47,881 nucleotides of DNA, taken from positions 1-47,881 of the forward strand of contig JAKBLM010000029.1 in the NCBI GenBank assembly GCA_021832085.1, written 5' to 3'. Numbering within the stretch: position 1 is the first letter of the stretch; each line of letters begins with the position of its first letter. This document shows, in pieces, positions 21,855-30,321 of this stretch. The notes under the pieces are model-generated. The model was given only the letters and a program-made list of their open reading frames with translations. It ran no database searches and was not told where the DNA came from. A program made the position numbers and the translations under genes. The DNA is from Acidobacteriota bacterium (lineage in GTDB: Bacteria > Acidobacteriota > Terriglobia > Acidiferrales > UBA7541).

Positions 21855-22703
21855 TCAGGATGAGCGACGACGCTGGCTCTCGAGCGATTCCCAGAACTCG
21901 TCGGGCGCGCCGAGCAGGTGGCTGAATCCGCCCGAGCCGCAGGCGCTCATGCCGCCGTCGATCGTGACGCATTCGCCGTTGATATATTGGGCGTGGTCGC
22001 TCAGCAGAAAAGCGGCCAGGTCCGCCAACTCTTCCTGGCGCCCGAAGCGTCTCATCGGATGCTGCTGAAGCCATGCCTGCTCGGCCACGGCCGAGGGGAC
22101 CAGCCGCGACCATGCCCCCTCGGTCGGAAACGGGCCGGGGGCGATGGCATTCACCCGTATCCGGTAACGGGCCCATTCGACGGAGAGCGATCGCGTCAGG
22201 GCCAGCACGCCGGCTTTGGCCGAAGCCGAGGGCACGACGTAGGGCGATCCGCTCGCCGCATAGGTGGTAAGGATGTTCAGCACGTGGCCCGGCCGGCGCT
22301 CCGAAATCCACCGGCGCCCCAACGCAAGCGTGCAATGGAAGCTGCCTTGGAGGACAATGCCGACGACGGCCGCGAAGGCGTTTGGGGAAAGGTTTTCGGT
22401 GCGAGCGAGGAAATTTCCAGCGGCATTGTTGATGAGCGAATCCAGGCTGCCCAGTTCTGTTCCGCCGAGGTCGAAAGCTTGCTCCACCGCGGCGAAGTCC
22501 CGCACGTCGGCGGTGGCCCAGGCTGCGCGCCCGCCGCGTTTCCTGATTTCCGCAGCCGTCTCTTCGAGCGGGCCCTGCCGCCGCCCCACCAGCAGCACGC
22601 CGGCGCCCAGATCGGCCAGCCGCAGCGCCATCGCCCGTCCTAGGCCAGTCCCACCGCCGGTGATGGCAATCGCGCGATCCTTCAGCAGTCCCGTTTGGAA
22701 CAT
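21855..22703 (-). CDS. SDR oxidoreductase, 2,4-dienoyl-CoA reductase-like
   Basis: Rossmann-fold NAD(P)H-dependent reductase of the short-chain dehydrogenase superfamily. The 282 residues have the cofactor loop TGGGTGLGRAMA (15-26), an Arg pair after strand 2 (VGRRQG) that suggests NADPH, and INNAAGNF (91-98). In the active-site region the usual YxxxK reads Ser159-Ala-Ser-Ala-Lys163; the Tyr is replaced, as in the dienoyl-CoA reductase subgroup. The motif NAIAPGPFPTEGAW and the C-terminal GECVTIDGGM are typical. ATG at 22703 follows a very strong ribosome site (GGAGGGAGGAG). It probably acts in unsaturated fatty acyl-CoA metabolism. The unknown membrane protein follows in the same operon. Confidence 0.9.
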   Translation of the reverse strand: MFQTGLLKDRAIAITGGGTGLGRAMALRLADLGAGVLLVGRRQGPLEETAAEIRKRGGRAAWATADVRDFAAVEQAFDLGGTELGSLDSLINNAAGNFLARTENLSPNAFAAVVGIVLQGSFHCTLALGRRWISERRPGHVLNILTTYAASGSPYVVPSASAKAGVLALTRSLSVEWARYRIRVNAIAPGPFPTEGAWSRLVPSAVAEQAWLQQHPMRRFGRQEELADLAAFLLSDHAQYINGECVTIDGGMSACGSGGFSHLLGAPDEFWESLESQRRRSS

Positions 22704-22790
22704 TCCTCGCTCCTCCCTCCCGCGGCGGCATTGTTCGCCCGCCCGCCCGCCGATGCAAGCGCGAACTGAGCGGCGCGCCCGGGAGCGGCG

Positions 22791-23987
22791 ATGACCCGCA
22801 AGGATTTTGTCTTCCTCACGCTGTTCCGCATGACCCGGAGCGTAGCCGCCGGGATGATCATGATCGTCTTTCCTTACCTGGTGCTCCAGCGCCTGCACTT
22901 CGGCCCGCTCACGCTCGGATTGCTGTACGTCGTCGGCGCAATCGCCACCGCCGGCCTCGGGCTGCTGATCGGCCTGCTCGGCGACGTCTGGGGCCGCAAG
23001 AAGGCCCTGTTCGTTGCCGGGTTGCTGATGCCGTTCAGTTCGCTGCTGATCTTCCTTTCCGGCCATTTGGTGGTGCTGATGCTGGCCTCGGCGCTGGGCG
23101 GCTTTTCCGCTACCGGCTCGCTGGCCGGCGGCGGCGTGGGCGGCGCGGCCGCCCCGATACAGAGCGCAGTAATCGCCGACATGGCGTTGCGCGAAAAACG
23201 AACCTTTTACTTTTCCGCTTTTTCCTTCCTGAGCGGTATTTTCGGCGCCGTCGGCGCCCTTGCCGCACGCCTCTTCGACGTGCACACAGCCTTTCTGGTG
23301 GCCACGCTCATCTCAGCCGCCGGCATACCGCTGATATTCTGGTTGAGCGTCGAGGACGTCGGCGGCAAGCTCACCCGGCTCCGCAGCCGCGTCGTGGTCG
23401 GCAAATTCTCGCTCACCGGTTTGCTCAACGGATTCAGCAGCGGGCTGATTGTTCCCTTCCTGATTCCGTTTTTCGTGCTCGTCTATTCGCTGCCGAAATC
23501 CTCGATGGCCGTCTACGGCTTTATCTCCGGCGGCCTTGCCTCGGTGGCGCTGCTCACTGCGCCGGCGCTCGAACGCCGCCTGGGCTTTGTCAAGAGCATT
23601 GCCTGGACGCGAGGCGTCGGCACCGTTCTGCTGGTTCTGATGCCGCTGGTGCGCTGGTTGCCTCTGTCACTTTTCATTTATATTCTGACGCCCTCGTTGC
23701 GGGTAGCCGCCGTACCGGTGCAGCAAGCGGCGCTTGTGGACATGGTCGACCGAGACGAGCGCGGCCGCGCCTTGGCCGCCAACCAGGTTGCTCGGCTTAG
23801 CGCCAGCTCGGCGGGAATCGCCCTGACCGGTTGGCTCTTCGACGCCGCCGAAATCGCCTTGCCATTTTTTGCATACGCCGCTGTGATGGTTTCCAACATC
23901 TATTTGTATTTCCGCTTCTTTTCCGGCTGGGGGGCCGGGACGGCTTCCCGAGCCCCGGGTGAAGCGCAACCGGTCAGGAAAGCATAG
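22791..23987 (+). CDS. Major facilitator superfamily transporter
   Basis: Inner-membrane secondary transporter of 398 residues with about 12 hydrophobic segments. The loop after the second segment reads GLLGDVWGRKKALF, a clear MFS motif A (GxxxDxxGRKxxL). The following segments are Gly/Ala-rich (GGFSATGSLAGGGVGGAA). The second half opens with LTGLLNGFSSGLIVPFLIPFF. GGGAG lies 5 nt upstream of the ATG. It is divergent from the SDR gene. The substrate cannot be read from sequence; the overall style resembles drug or sugar efflux MFS proteins without a specific signature. Confidence 0.9.
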   Translation: MTRKDFVFLTLFRMTRSVAAGMIMIVFPYLVLQRLHFGPLTLGLLYVVGAIATAGLGLLIGLLGDVWGRKKALFVAGLLMPFSSLLIFLSGHLVVLMLASALGGFSATGSLAGGGVGGAAAPIQSAVIADMALREKRTFYFSAFSFLSGIFGAVGALAARLFDVHTAFLVATLISAAGIPLIFWLSVEDVGGKLTRLRSRVVVGKFSLTGLLNGFSSGLIVPFLIPFFVLVYSLPKSSMAVYGFISGGLASVALLTAPALERRLGFVKSIAWTRGVGTVLLVLMPLVRWLPLSLFIYILTPSLRVAAVPVQQAALVDMVDRDERGRALAANQVARLSASSAGIALTGWLFDAAEIALPFFAYAAVMVSNIYLYFRFFSGWGAGTASRAPGEAQPVRKA

Positions 23988-24029
23988 GACGGATCGATTC
24001 GCGCATCATAGAACCTGAGGAGGGCATCG

Positions 24030-24590
24030 ATGGGACGATTTATCTTTGGAGTGATCATCGGCATCTGCCTGGTGGCCGGCGGTGCCTTCACGTACTTCAT
24101 GACCGGTATGGCACCTGTGGCGGCCACCGCACAGCCGATGCCTTTCGAAAGATTTTTGGCCCATGCGGCACTTCACGCCAAGATCGACCGTGAGGCGCCG
24201 AAAACGGCGCCCATTCAGCCGACCGTGGGCAACCTGACCGCCGGCGCTCACCTCTACATCCACGATTGCGCCTTCTGCCACGGCATGCCCAGCGGCCCCC
24301 AGTCGCTCCAGGGCCGCGGCATGTTTCCCCCCGCGCCGGCGCTCTTCACCCCCCGCGGCATGGTCACCAACGACCCGGTCGGCGTGACCTTCTGGAAGAT
24401 CAAGAATGGTATTCGCCTCACCGGCATGCCCAGTTTTGAGCGTGGCTTGAACACCACCCAGATGTGGCAGATCGCCTGGCTCATGCGCGATGCGGACAAG
24501 CTGCCGCCAGCCGTCTCCGCCGTGCTGGCACCGCCTCCCGCTCAGCCTGCCAAGCCCGCCAAGTCGGCCGAGCCTCGCAAGCGCCGCTAA
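24030..24590 (+). CDS. Membrane-anchored mono-heme cytochrome c
   Basis: 186 residues with a GAGGAGG ribosome site. An N-terminal hydrophobic segment (about 4-26) lacks a clear signal peptidase site and so probably anchors the protein outside the inner membrane. The single heme site is Cys80-Ala-Phe-Cys83-His84. The sixth ligand is probably Met133 in RLTGMPSF. The domain (about 68-160) is of the cytochrome c class I / CccA type (NLTAGAHLYIHDCAFCHG, MWQIAWLMRD). A Pro/Ala/Lys-rich tail follows. It is 42 bp after the MFS gene and 50 bp before the rhodanese gene, all on the plus strand. A periplasmic electron-transfer role is inferred. Confidence 0.92.
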   Translation: MGRFIFGVIIGICLVAGGAFTYFMTGMAPVAATAQPMPFERFLAHAALHAKIDREAPKTAPIQPTVGNLTAGAHLYIHDCAFCHGMPSGPQSLQGRGMFPPAPALFTPRGMVTNDPVGVTFWKIKNGIRLTGMPSFERGLNTTQMWQIAWLMRDADKLPPAVSAVLAPPPAQPAKPAKSAEPRKRR

Positions 24591-24640
24591 CGCTGTCGGG
24601 GGTAGAATCGGCTCGGAAATATAACGGGAGGTTCCCTACG

Positions 24641-25150
24641 ATGCGTCTCGTCACCAGAATGGCGGTGCTATCGCTCACGGCCGGCGTCGCGCTCGTCGCG
24701 GCGCCGCGCCCTGGCCTGGCCGCCCGGCGCGCCACTGCGGCGCGCTCCGCCCAGTATGAGGCGGGATTCGAAAAGGCACTGATCCAACCGCAGCAGCTAT
24801 TGAAGGAAATGAACGGACCCAAGAACGAGCGGCCGATCGTGCTACAGGTCGGCTTCGAAGTTCTCTATCGCGGCGCCCACATCCCCGGCGCCATCTACGC
24901 CGGGCCTGCCTTCCGCCCTGAAGGCCTGGCCAATCTGCGCCGCGCCGCGGCCCGCATTCCGCGCGACCACCTCGTGGTCATCTACTGCGGCTGCTGCCCG
25001 ATGAGCAAATGCCCGAACATTCACCCGGCCTACGCCGCCATGCGGAAAATGGGTTTCCGCCGGCTCCAGGTGCTCAATCTGCCCGAGGACTTCGCCCACG
25101 ACTGGGTCGCCAAAGGCCTGCCGATCGTAAAAGGAGATTCCCCGCGTTGA
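24641..25150 (+). CDS. Secreted rhodanese-like protein with four-Cys active loop
   Basis: 169 residues with a signal peptide (positively charged start, hydrophobic 7-20, ALA-like site near 27). The rhodanese fold is shown by IVLQVG, HIPGAIYAGPAF and LVVIYCGCCP. The active loop holds Cys116, Cys118, Cys119 and Cys124 (YCGCCPMSKCPN), instead of the usual single sulfurtransferase Cys in a CxxxxR loop. This arrangement could do disulfide or metal chemistry rather than thiosulfate transfer. GGAGG lies 9 nt before the ATG. It follows the cytochrome c gene closely, suggesting joint periplasmic redox work. The exact substrate is unknown. Confidence 0.87.
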   Translation: MRLVTRMAVLSLTAGVALVAAPRPGLAARRATAARSAQYEAGFEKALIQPQQLLKEMNGPKNERPIVLQVGFEVLYRGAHIPGAIYAGPAFRPEGLANLRRAAARIPRDHLVVIYCGCCPMSKCPNIHPAYAAMRKMGFRRLQVLNLPEDFAHDWVAKGLPIVKGDSPR

Positions 25151-25163
25151 AGCCTGCCGGCCG

Positions 25164-25186
25164 GTGAGGCTCAAGGCTCACTTTTT
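25164..25186 (+). terminator. Possible terminator after the rhodanese gene
   Basis: GTGAG and CTCAC form a short 5-bp stem with an 8-nt loop, followed by TTTTTC. It overlaps the end of the convergent adaptor gene. The short stem limits confidence. Confidence 0.4.
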
Positions 25187-26551
25187 CTGGATGATTCTCA
25201 CGGCCATGCCGGAGTGCAACTCGCGGAGAGCGGTGTAGCCGCCGACAACGATCGGCTCGCCCGGCCGCAGGCCCTCGCGCGCCTCCACGTAGTTCTCGCC
25301 GAGCACGCCGATCTTGACTGGCGTGAAAATCGCCCGGCCCGACCGCACGACGAACACACCGATCACCCCGGCCGGCTTGGCCTTTTGCTTTTGGGTGTCG
25401 ACGGCGATCTGGACCGGCTCGTCCGGCCGGGTCCGGCGAATCGAAGTTTGGCCCGCTTCGCTCGCGGGCCGAAGCACAAGCGCCTGGAACGGCACGCCGA
25501 TCACGTTCTTCCGGTTCGCGGTCTGAATTACCGTGTTGACGGTCATCCCCGGGCGCAGCCCCGGCGGCAGCTGGCCGAGCGAAATATTCACCTTGTACTC
25601 GGTGGCCTGTTGTGCGCTGCCGCCGCCGACAACTTGCGAGGTGGCTGTGCCGGTCGCGGTCAAGATCGCCTGCGCTCCCACGCGGGTCACCTGCCCTGCG
25701 AACTCCTGACCCGGGAAGGCGTCGATCCGGACTGTCACCGGCTGACCCCGATGCAACAGCGTGATGTCGTTCTCATCGACCCCGACCTGAGCGATCAGGT
25801 TCGACAAGTCGGAAATCGTCATCAGATAAGCCCCGTTCGCCTCGGGCACGCCCTGAATCACGTTTTCTCCTACGCGCACCGCGATGTTGGTCACAGTACC
25901 GGAGATCGGCGCGCGGTAGGTCATCTGCCGGAGCACGTCGGACGTGTGCACCAGAGTCGCTTCGATCTGTTCGATCTGCCGTGCTGCCTGGGCGATCTGG
26001 TCCCGTGCGGAAAGCACCTGGTCGCGGGCGTTGTCTAGCGCTGCCCGCGCGTTCTCGTAGGCCGAGCGGTAGCTTTCGAAGTCCTGCCGCGAGATGAGTT
26101 GTGCCTGGTAGAGCTTTTGGCCCTGTTCCCAGTTGAACGATGCCGTCCGGATGTCGGCCTCGTGCTCGGCAACCGACGCCTGCGCGCCCCGCAAAGCCGC
26201 CTTGGCCGCCTGTAATCCCGCTTTGGCCGAAGCGAGCGATGCCTGTTCTTCCCGCACGGCGGCCGCCGCCTGGACCGAATGGACCTTGAGCAGCACATGG
26301 CCCGCCCGCACGTATTGCCCTTCGTGGACCAGGATCTGCTTGATTTGGCCGAAGTTCTGGCCGAGCACGTTCGTGTAGACCCGCGGCACGATTTGTCCGG
26401 TCGCCCGCACCGTCGCCACCAGGTTGCGCCGCTCGACTCGCGCTACTTCTACCGGCAGCTGGCCCCGCTGCGGCCACAGGCTGGCCACCAGAATGCCGGC
26501 TAGCAGCAACCCGATCCCCACTCCCGGCAGGATTTTTCTCACTCGCGTCAT
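25178..26551 (-). CDS. HlyD/MacA-type periplasmic adaptor protein
   Basis: Membrane fusion protein that links an inner-membrane pump to an outer-membrane channel. The 457 residues have one N-terminal membrane anchor (about 7-26). A split biotinyl-lipoyl domain follows (GQIKQILVHEGQYVRAGHVLLKV, and later YRAPISGTVTNIAVRVGENV). Between these lies a long alpha-hairpin (about 95-210), rich in Ala and Gln. The beta-barrel domain has VGVDENDITLLHRGQPV, and the C-terminal membrane-proximal domain ends GMAVRIIQKK. No pump or MacB-like ABC gene is adjacent: its neighbours are convergent rhodanese and divergent Yip1. It therefore works with a partner encoded elsewhere. Confidence 0.92.
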   Translation of the reverse strand: MTRVRKILPGVGIGLLLAGILVASLWPQRGQLPVEVARVERRNLVATVRATGQIVPRVYTNVLGQNFGQIKQILVHEGQYVRAGHVLLKVHSVQAAAAVREEQASLASAKAGLQAAKAALRGAQASVAEHEADIRTASFNWEQGQKLYQAQLISRQDFESYRSAYENARAALDNARDQVLSARDQIAQAARQIEQIEATLVHTSDVLRQMTYRAPISGTVTNIAVRVGENVIQGVPEANGAYLMTISDLSNLIAQVGVDENDITLLHRGQPVTVRIDAFPGQEFAGQVTRVGAQAILTATGTATSQVVGGGSAQQATEYKVNISLGQLPPGLRPGMTVNTVIQTANRKNVIGVPFQALVLRPASEAGQTSIRRTRPDEPVQIAVDTQKQKAKPAGVIGVFVVRSGRAIFTPVKIGVLGENYVEAREGLRPGEPIVVGGYTALRELHSGMAVRIIQKK

Positions 26552-26858
26552 CGGTCCGTGTATCCATCCTCATGCACAACCCCGCCGCCGGGCAAGTGTG
26601 AACCCGTGCACCCTACCCCGCGCCTGGGAAGTCAAATTTTCCGGTCTCGCGCGTCTTTTCCATGGCCCGTGTACCGCCGAGTCGCGATCGCCGCCAAAAC
26701 GGGAATCGCTCCGCCCGCAGCGCCATGTGATTTCCCTTCTTTACAGGCCCAATTTGGGTTAGCTTACGGAAATAAAAGCGGGGCTTCCGTCACATTGCTG
26801 GCCGCCATTTCTCGACGGGCAATGTTCAAGGCGGGCGGCGCAGCCAAGGAGCATCGAC
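26552..26858. promoter_or_regulatory. Divergent gap between the adaptor and Yip1 genes
   Basis: 307 bp without a credible gene. It must hold both divergent promoters. A TTTACA -35-like hexamer (about 26740) and a CCCAA-T-TTGGG palindrome (26748-26758) are visible, but no matching -10 was found. Confidence 0.3.
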
Positions 26859-27605
26859 ATGGCGACAGAAGAGCAGAGCATCAACCCACCATCGCGCGAA
26901 GGTTCCTTTAGCCGTGTGGTCGGTGCGCTGGTGAGCCCACGCAAGACCTTCGCGTCGATTGTGCAAAGCCCAAGTTGGCTGCTCCCGGTCCTGCTGATCA
27001 TCATCGTGAACCTGGTCCTGGTCTCCAGCTTCAGCCACCGGATCGGTTGGGCCACGCTGATGGAAAAGCAGATGGCCAACAATTCGACTTTCAACCAGAT
27101 GACTCCGGTGCAACAGCAGCAGATGCTCGATCGGCTCACGCGCTATGCGCCCATCGGTGCCTACGCAGGCTCGACGGTCGGCGTGGTAATCATCCTGCTG
27201 ATCACGAGCTTGATTTTCCTGCTCGCCTTCAACATCGTTTTCGGCACGAACATCAAGTTTCGTCAGTCGTTCGCCATCTCCGCCTTCGCCTTCATGCCGG
27301 GCGTGGTGAAGAATCTGCTTGCTCTGCTGGTGGTCTGGGTGCGCCCACCCGAGGGCGTCAGCCTGCAAAACATGGTGATGTCCAACGTGGGTGCGTTTCT
27401 GCCCGCCACCGTACCTCCCTGGCTGCTGACGCTCGGTGGTCTGCTCGACGTGTTTACCTTCTGGTCGCTTGCCCTGCTGGCGGTTGGCTACGCCGCCGCC
27501 GGCTCTTCGAGAAAGGTGCGTTTTGGCTCCGCGCTCGCCGTCGTGGTCGCCATCTGGCTTGTTTTCGTGCTCGGTCTGGTCGGCATCACCGCCCTGCGTG
27601 GCTGA
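26859..27605 (+). CDS. Yip1-domain membrane protein
   Basis: 248 residues with AAGGAG 7 nt before the ATG. A cytoplasmic N-terminus carries FSRVVGALVSPRKTFASIV, the pre-membrane motif common in Yip1 proteins. About five hydrophobic segments follow: near 41-60, 100-128, 138-160, 185-210 and 220-245. Bacterial Yip1-domain proteins are frequent next to efflux adaptors and permeases, but their function is not established. The divergent HlyD-type gene fits that pattern. It lies 147 bp upstream of the TIG/propeller lipoprotein on the same strand. Confidence 0.85.
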   Translation: MATEEQSINPPSREGSFSRVVGALVSPRKTFASIVQSPSWLLPVLLIIIVNLVLVSSFSHRIGWATLMEKQMANNSTFNQMTPVQQQQMLDRLTRYAPIGAYAGSTVGVVIILLITSLIFLLAFNIVFGTNIKFRQSFAISAFAFMPGVVKNLLALLVVWVRPPEGVSLQNMVMSNVGAFLPATVPPWLLTLGGLLDVFTFWSLALLAVGYAAAGSSRKVRFGSALAVVVAIWLVFVLGLVGITALRG

Positions 27606-27752
27606 GCCAGCTTGCCGCCACCCCGGCCGGTTTCCCGTCACAATCCTGCCATTTGCTCACCGGTTCCTGCACGGGCCGAGTCGCGGCCGCGGATATGTTA
27701 TCTTTATCGTTTCGGCGCAGGGTCCCGGCGCCCGGCGATGGGGAGGAAATGC

Positions 27753-30098
27753 GTGAAATTGGCGGTCCGTGTCCTGAGCGGAGTGATTCTGGCGGCGACA
27801 CTGGTAGTGCTGGCAGGGTGCAACCAGTACATCAGTTATCCGGTGCCCAGCGTTACCAAGCTCAGCCCCAGCACCGCCCCGGCCGGTGGTGCTTCCTTCA
27901 CCCTGACCGTGTTTGGGAAGGATTTCGTCTTCGGCGGCGCCATCTATTGGGACGGCTCGGCGGTCAGCACCCTCTACGTCAATAGCGGCGAGGTCCAAGC
28001 CACCATCGATCCCAGCCTGATCAGCATCCCCGGCACGAACACCGTCCAAGTCTTCAACCCCCCGCCTGGCGGCGGCTTTTCGAACTCTGTGAATTTCACC
28101 GTCAACCGGGTGACCTCGCCCGTGCCGACGATCTCCAGCATCTCGCCGACGGCGACGCAAGCCGCCGGCAGCGGCTTCACGATCACCGTGAACGGCACCA
28201 ACTTTGTTTCCACCTCGGTGGTCACCTGGAACGGAATCAATCTCCCCACCACCCTCATCTCCAACGACGAGGTTCAGGGCACGGTCAGCGGCACGATGAT
28301 CCAGACGCCGGGAGTGGCCAATGTGGCTGTGCTCAATCCGCCTCCTGGCGGCGGCTTGTCGGACACCGTCTCTTTCAGCGTCAATAGTCCTCTACCGGTA
28401 GCCACCACGCTCGCTCCCACCACCGCCGTTGCCGATAGCCCCGATTTCATCCTCACGGTCACGGGCGGCGGGTTCAGCTGCGGCCAATACACGACCAGCT
28501 CCACCGGCGCCACCTGCACCACTTCCGCCAGCGCCGTCGAATGGAACGGGACGCCGCTGAACACAACCTATTCCTCCTCCACCGAACTCACCGCTACGGT
28601 TTCCACCGCTCAGCTCGCCCAGGCCGGGACCGCCTTGGTCACCGTCTTCAATCCCACCCCCGGCGGTGGCACCTCGGGCGCCTTGAATTTCCAGGTCATC
28701 CCCGGCGCTAACGGGCAGGGCTTGCCCGAATTGGTTGACGTCTCTTCCGGTGGCACCCAGGCTGATAGCGGCATCGGCAATCTCGGCAGCTCCGGCCCGG
28801 CGATCGGTGGCGGGGGCCGCTACATTGCTTTCAGCTCGGTTTCCCAGAATCTGGTGGCGAACCTAGCCAACAACCTGGCCAACGTCTTCGTGCGCGACAC
28901 CTGCCTCGGGGTCGGCACCAGTTGCACGCCCCAAACTGTCCTGGCCAGCGTCGCCGACGATGGCGAGGCGCCCAACGCCAACGCGCTCGACCCCTCGATC
29001 TCCAGCAACGGCCGTTACGTCGTCTTTGCCTCGGCAGCGACCAACCTGGTTTCGACGGTCACGCCCGGTGTCAGCGAAATCTATCTCCGCGACACCTGCC
29101 TCGGCGTTACCAGCGGTTGCACGCCTTCCACCTCGCTCATCAGCCTCGGCAGCGACGGTGTCTCGGCCGCCAACGGCGCCAGCACCCAGCCCTTTATCAG
29201 CCCGGACGGCCAGTACGTCGCCTTCGTCTCCACCGCCACCAACCTGGTTTCCCAGGCCACCACTGGTACACCGGAAATCTACGTGCGCAGCACCTGCATC
29301 AACGCGACCACCTCCTGCGCGCCCACCACCACGCTCGTCAGTCTCGCCCCTGACGGGTCGACGCCGGCCTCGGGCACCAGCGCACACCCGGTTGTTTCGA
29401 GCGGCGGCCGCTACGTCGCTTTCCAGTCGACCGCAACGAACCTGGTCAGCATCCCGACCTCCGGCAGCCAGCAACTCTACTGGCGCGACACCTGTATCGG
29501 CGTATCGAGCGGCTGCACCCCCACGACAAGCCTGGTTTCCATCGCCTCCGACGGCAGCAGCCCCGGCAACGGCGCGAGCAGCGAGGCCACGATCAGCTCC
29601 GGCGGCCGCTATGTCGTCTTCAGTTCCCAGGCCACCAACCTGATCGGCGCTGGCTACGTTTCCGGAACACCCCAGCAGGTCTACGAACGCGATATGTGCG
29701 CCGGCGCCAGCGGCTGCACCCCGGCTACCACGCTCGTCTCGGTGGCCACCGACGGCTCTTCGCCCGCCAACGCCACCGCCGAGCATCCCGTCACCGACCA
29801 GTCGGGTCGCTACGTCCTCTTCTCCTCCAAAGCGTCGAACCTGACGTCGGCCACGACCAATACGTACGAGCAGATCTTCGCCCGGGACACCTGCATCGGC
29901 GCCACCTCCTGCACGCCCCACACCGTACTCATTTCCGTCGCCGCCGACGGCACCACCCTCGGCGACGGCGACAGCCTCTATCCGGCCATCGCCACCCAGG
30001 CCCATTTCGCCGCTTTTCTCTCCTTCGCCAATAACCTGGTCAACGACGATACGACCCCGACGCTCGAGGACATCTTCCTCGCCAACACCACGTTCTAG
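27753..30098 (+). CDS. Lipoprotein with three IPT/TIG domains and a PD40-type beta-propeller
   Basis: 781 residues from GTG 27753, chosen because GGAGG lies 6 nt upstream (an ATG five codons earlier lacks this). The signal peptide ends in LVVLAGC, so Cys23 is the lipidated residue and the protein sits in the outer envelope. Three IPT/TIG immunoglobulin-like domains follow (about 28-118, 120-211, 213-316). From about 354 there are seven units of about 66 residues, each opening with GxYxxFxS, which would form a seven-bladed TolB/PD40-like propeller. Six units carry a Cys pair in a loop of the form DTC...SCTP. Such architecture suggests binding at the cell surface; the ligand is unknown. Confidence 0.85.
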   Translation: MKLAVRVLSGVILAATLVVLAGCNQYISYPVPSVTKLSPSTAPAGGASFTLTVFGKDFVFGGAIYWDGSAVSTLYVNSGEVQATIDPSLISIPGTNTVQVFNPPPGGGFSNSVNFTVNRVTSPVPTISSISPTATQAAGSGFTITVNGTNFVSTSVVTWNGINLPTTLISNDEVQGTVSGTMIQTPGVANVAVLNPPPGGGLSDTVSFSVNSPLPVATTLAPTTAVADSPDFILTVTGGGFSCGQYTTSSTGATCTTSASAVEWNGTPLNTTYSSSTELTATVSTAQLAQAGTALVTVFNPTPGGGTSGALNFQVIPGANGQGLPELVDVSSGGTQADSGIGNLGSSGPAIGGGGRYIAFSSVSQNLVANLANNLANVFVRDTCLGVGTSCTPQTVLASVADDGEAPNANALDPSISSNGRYVVFASAATNLVSTVTPGVSEIYLRDTCLGVTSGCTPSTSLISLGSDGVSAANGASTQPFISPDGQYVAFVSTATNLVSQATTGTPEIYVRSTCINATTSCAPTTTLVSLAPDGSTPASGTSAHPVVSSGGRYVAFQSTATNLVSIPTSGSQQLYWRDTCIGVSSGCTPTTSLVSIASDGSSPGNGASSEATISSGGRYVVFSSQATNLIGAGYVSGTPQQVYERDMCAGASGCTPATTLVSVATDGSSPANATAEHPVTDQSGRYVLFSSKASNLTSATTNTYEQIFARDTCIGATSCTPHTVLISVAADGTTLGDGDSLYPAIATQAHFAAFLSFANNLVNDDTTPTLEDIFLANTTF

Positions 30099-30321
30099 CC
30101 GGCCAAGGCGCGCTGTGCGCTATCAAAGCCGGCCAGTGTTTGGCGGTTGTGCGGGCATGGGGAAGGGCGTACAGCCAGGACTAGCTGTGCTACTGCCCGA
30201 AGCGCCGGCGACCGCGGCTTTCGCTGGGGCTCTTTCCTGAAATATTTGGTCAGCCGAGAAGATGCGCGCAGGTGTGAGCGATGCGACCCTTTGCCGTATT
30301 CGCAGGTTTCGGCCGCCCGTT

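Noticed and set aside
21241..22758. One large protein joining the SDR and the membrane protein
   Set aside because: This single frame uses the wrong phase across the SDR gene. Two genes with their own ribosome sites explain the region.
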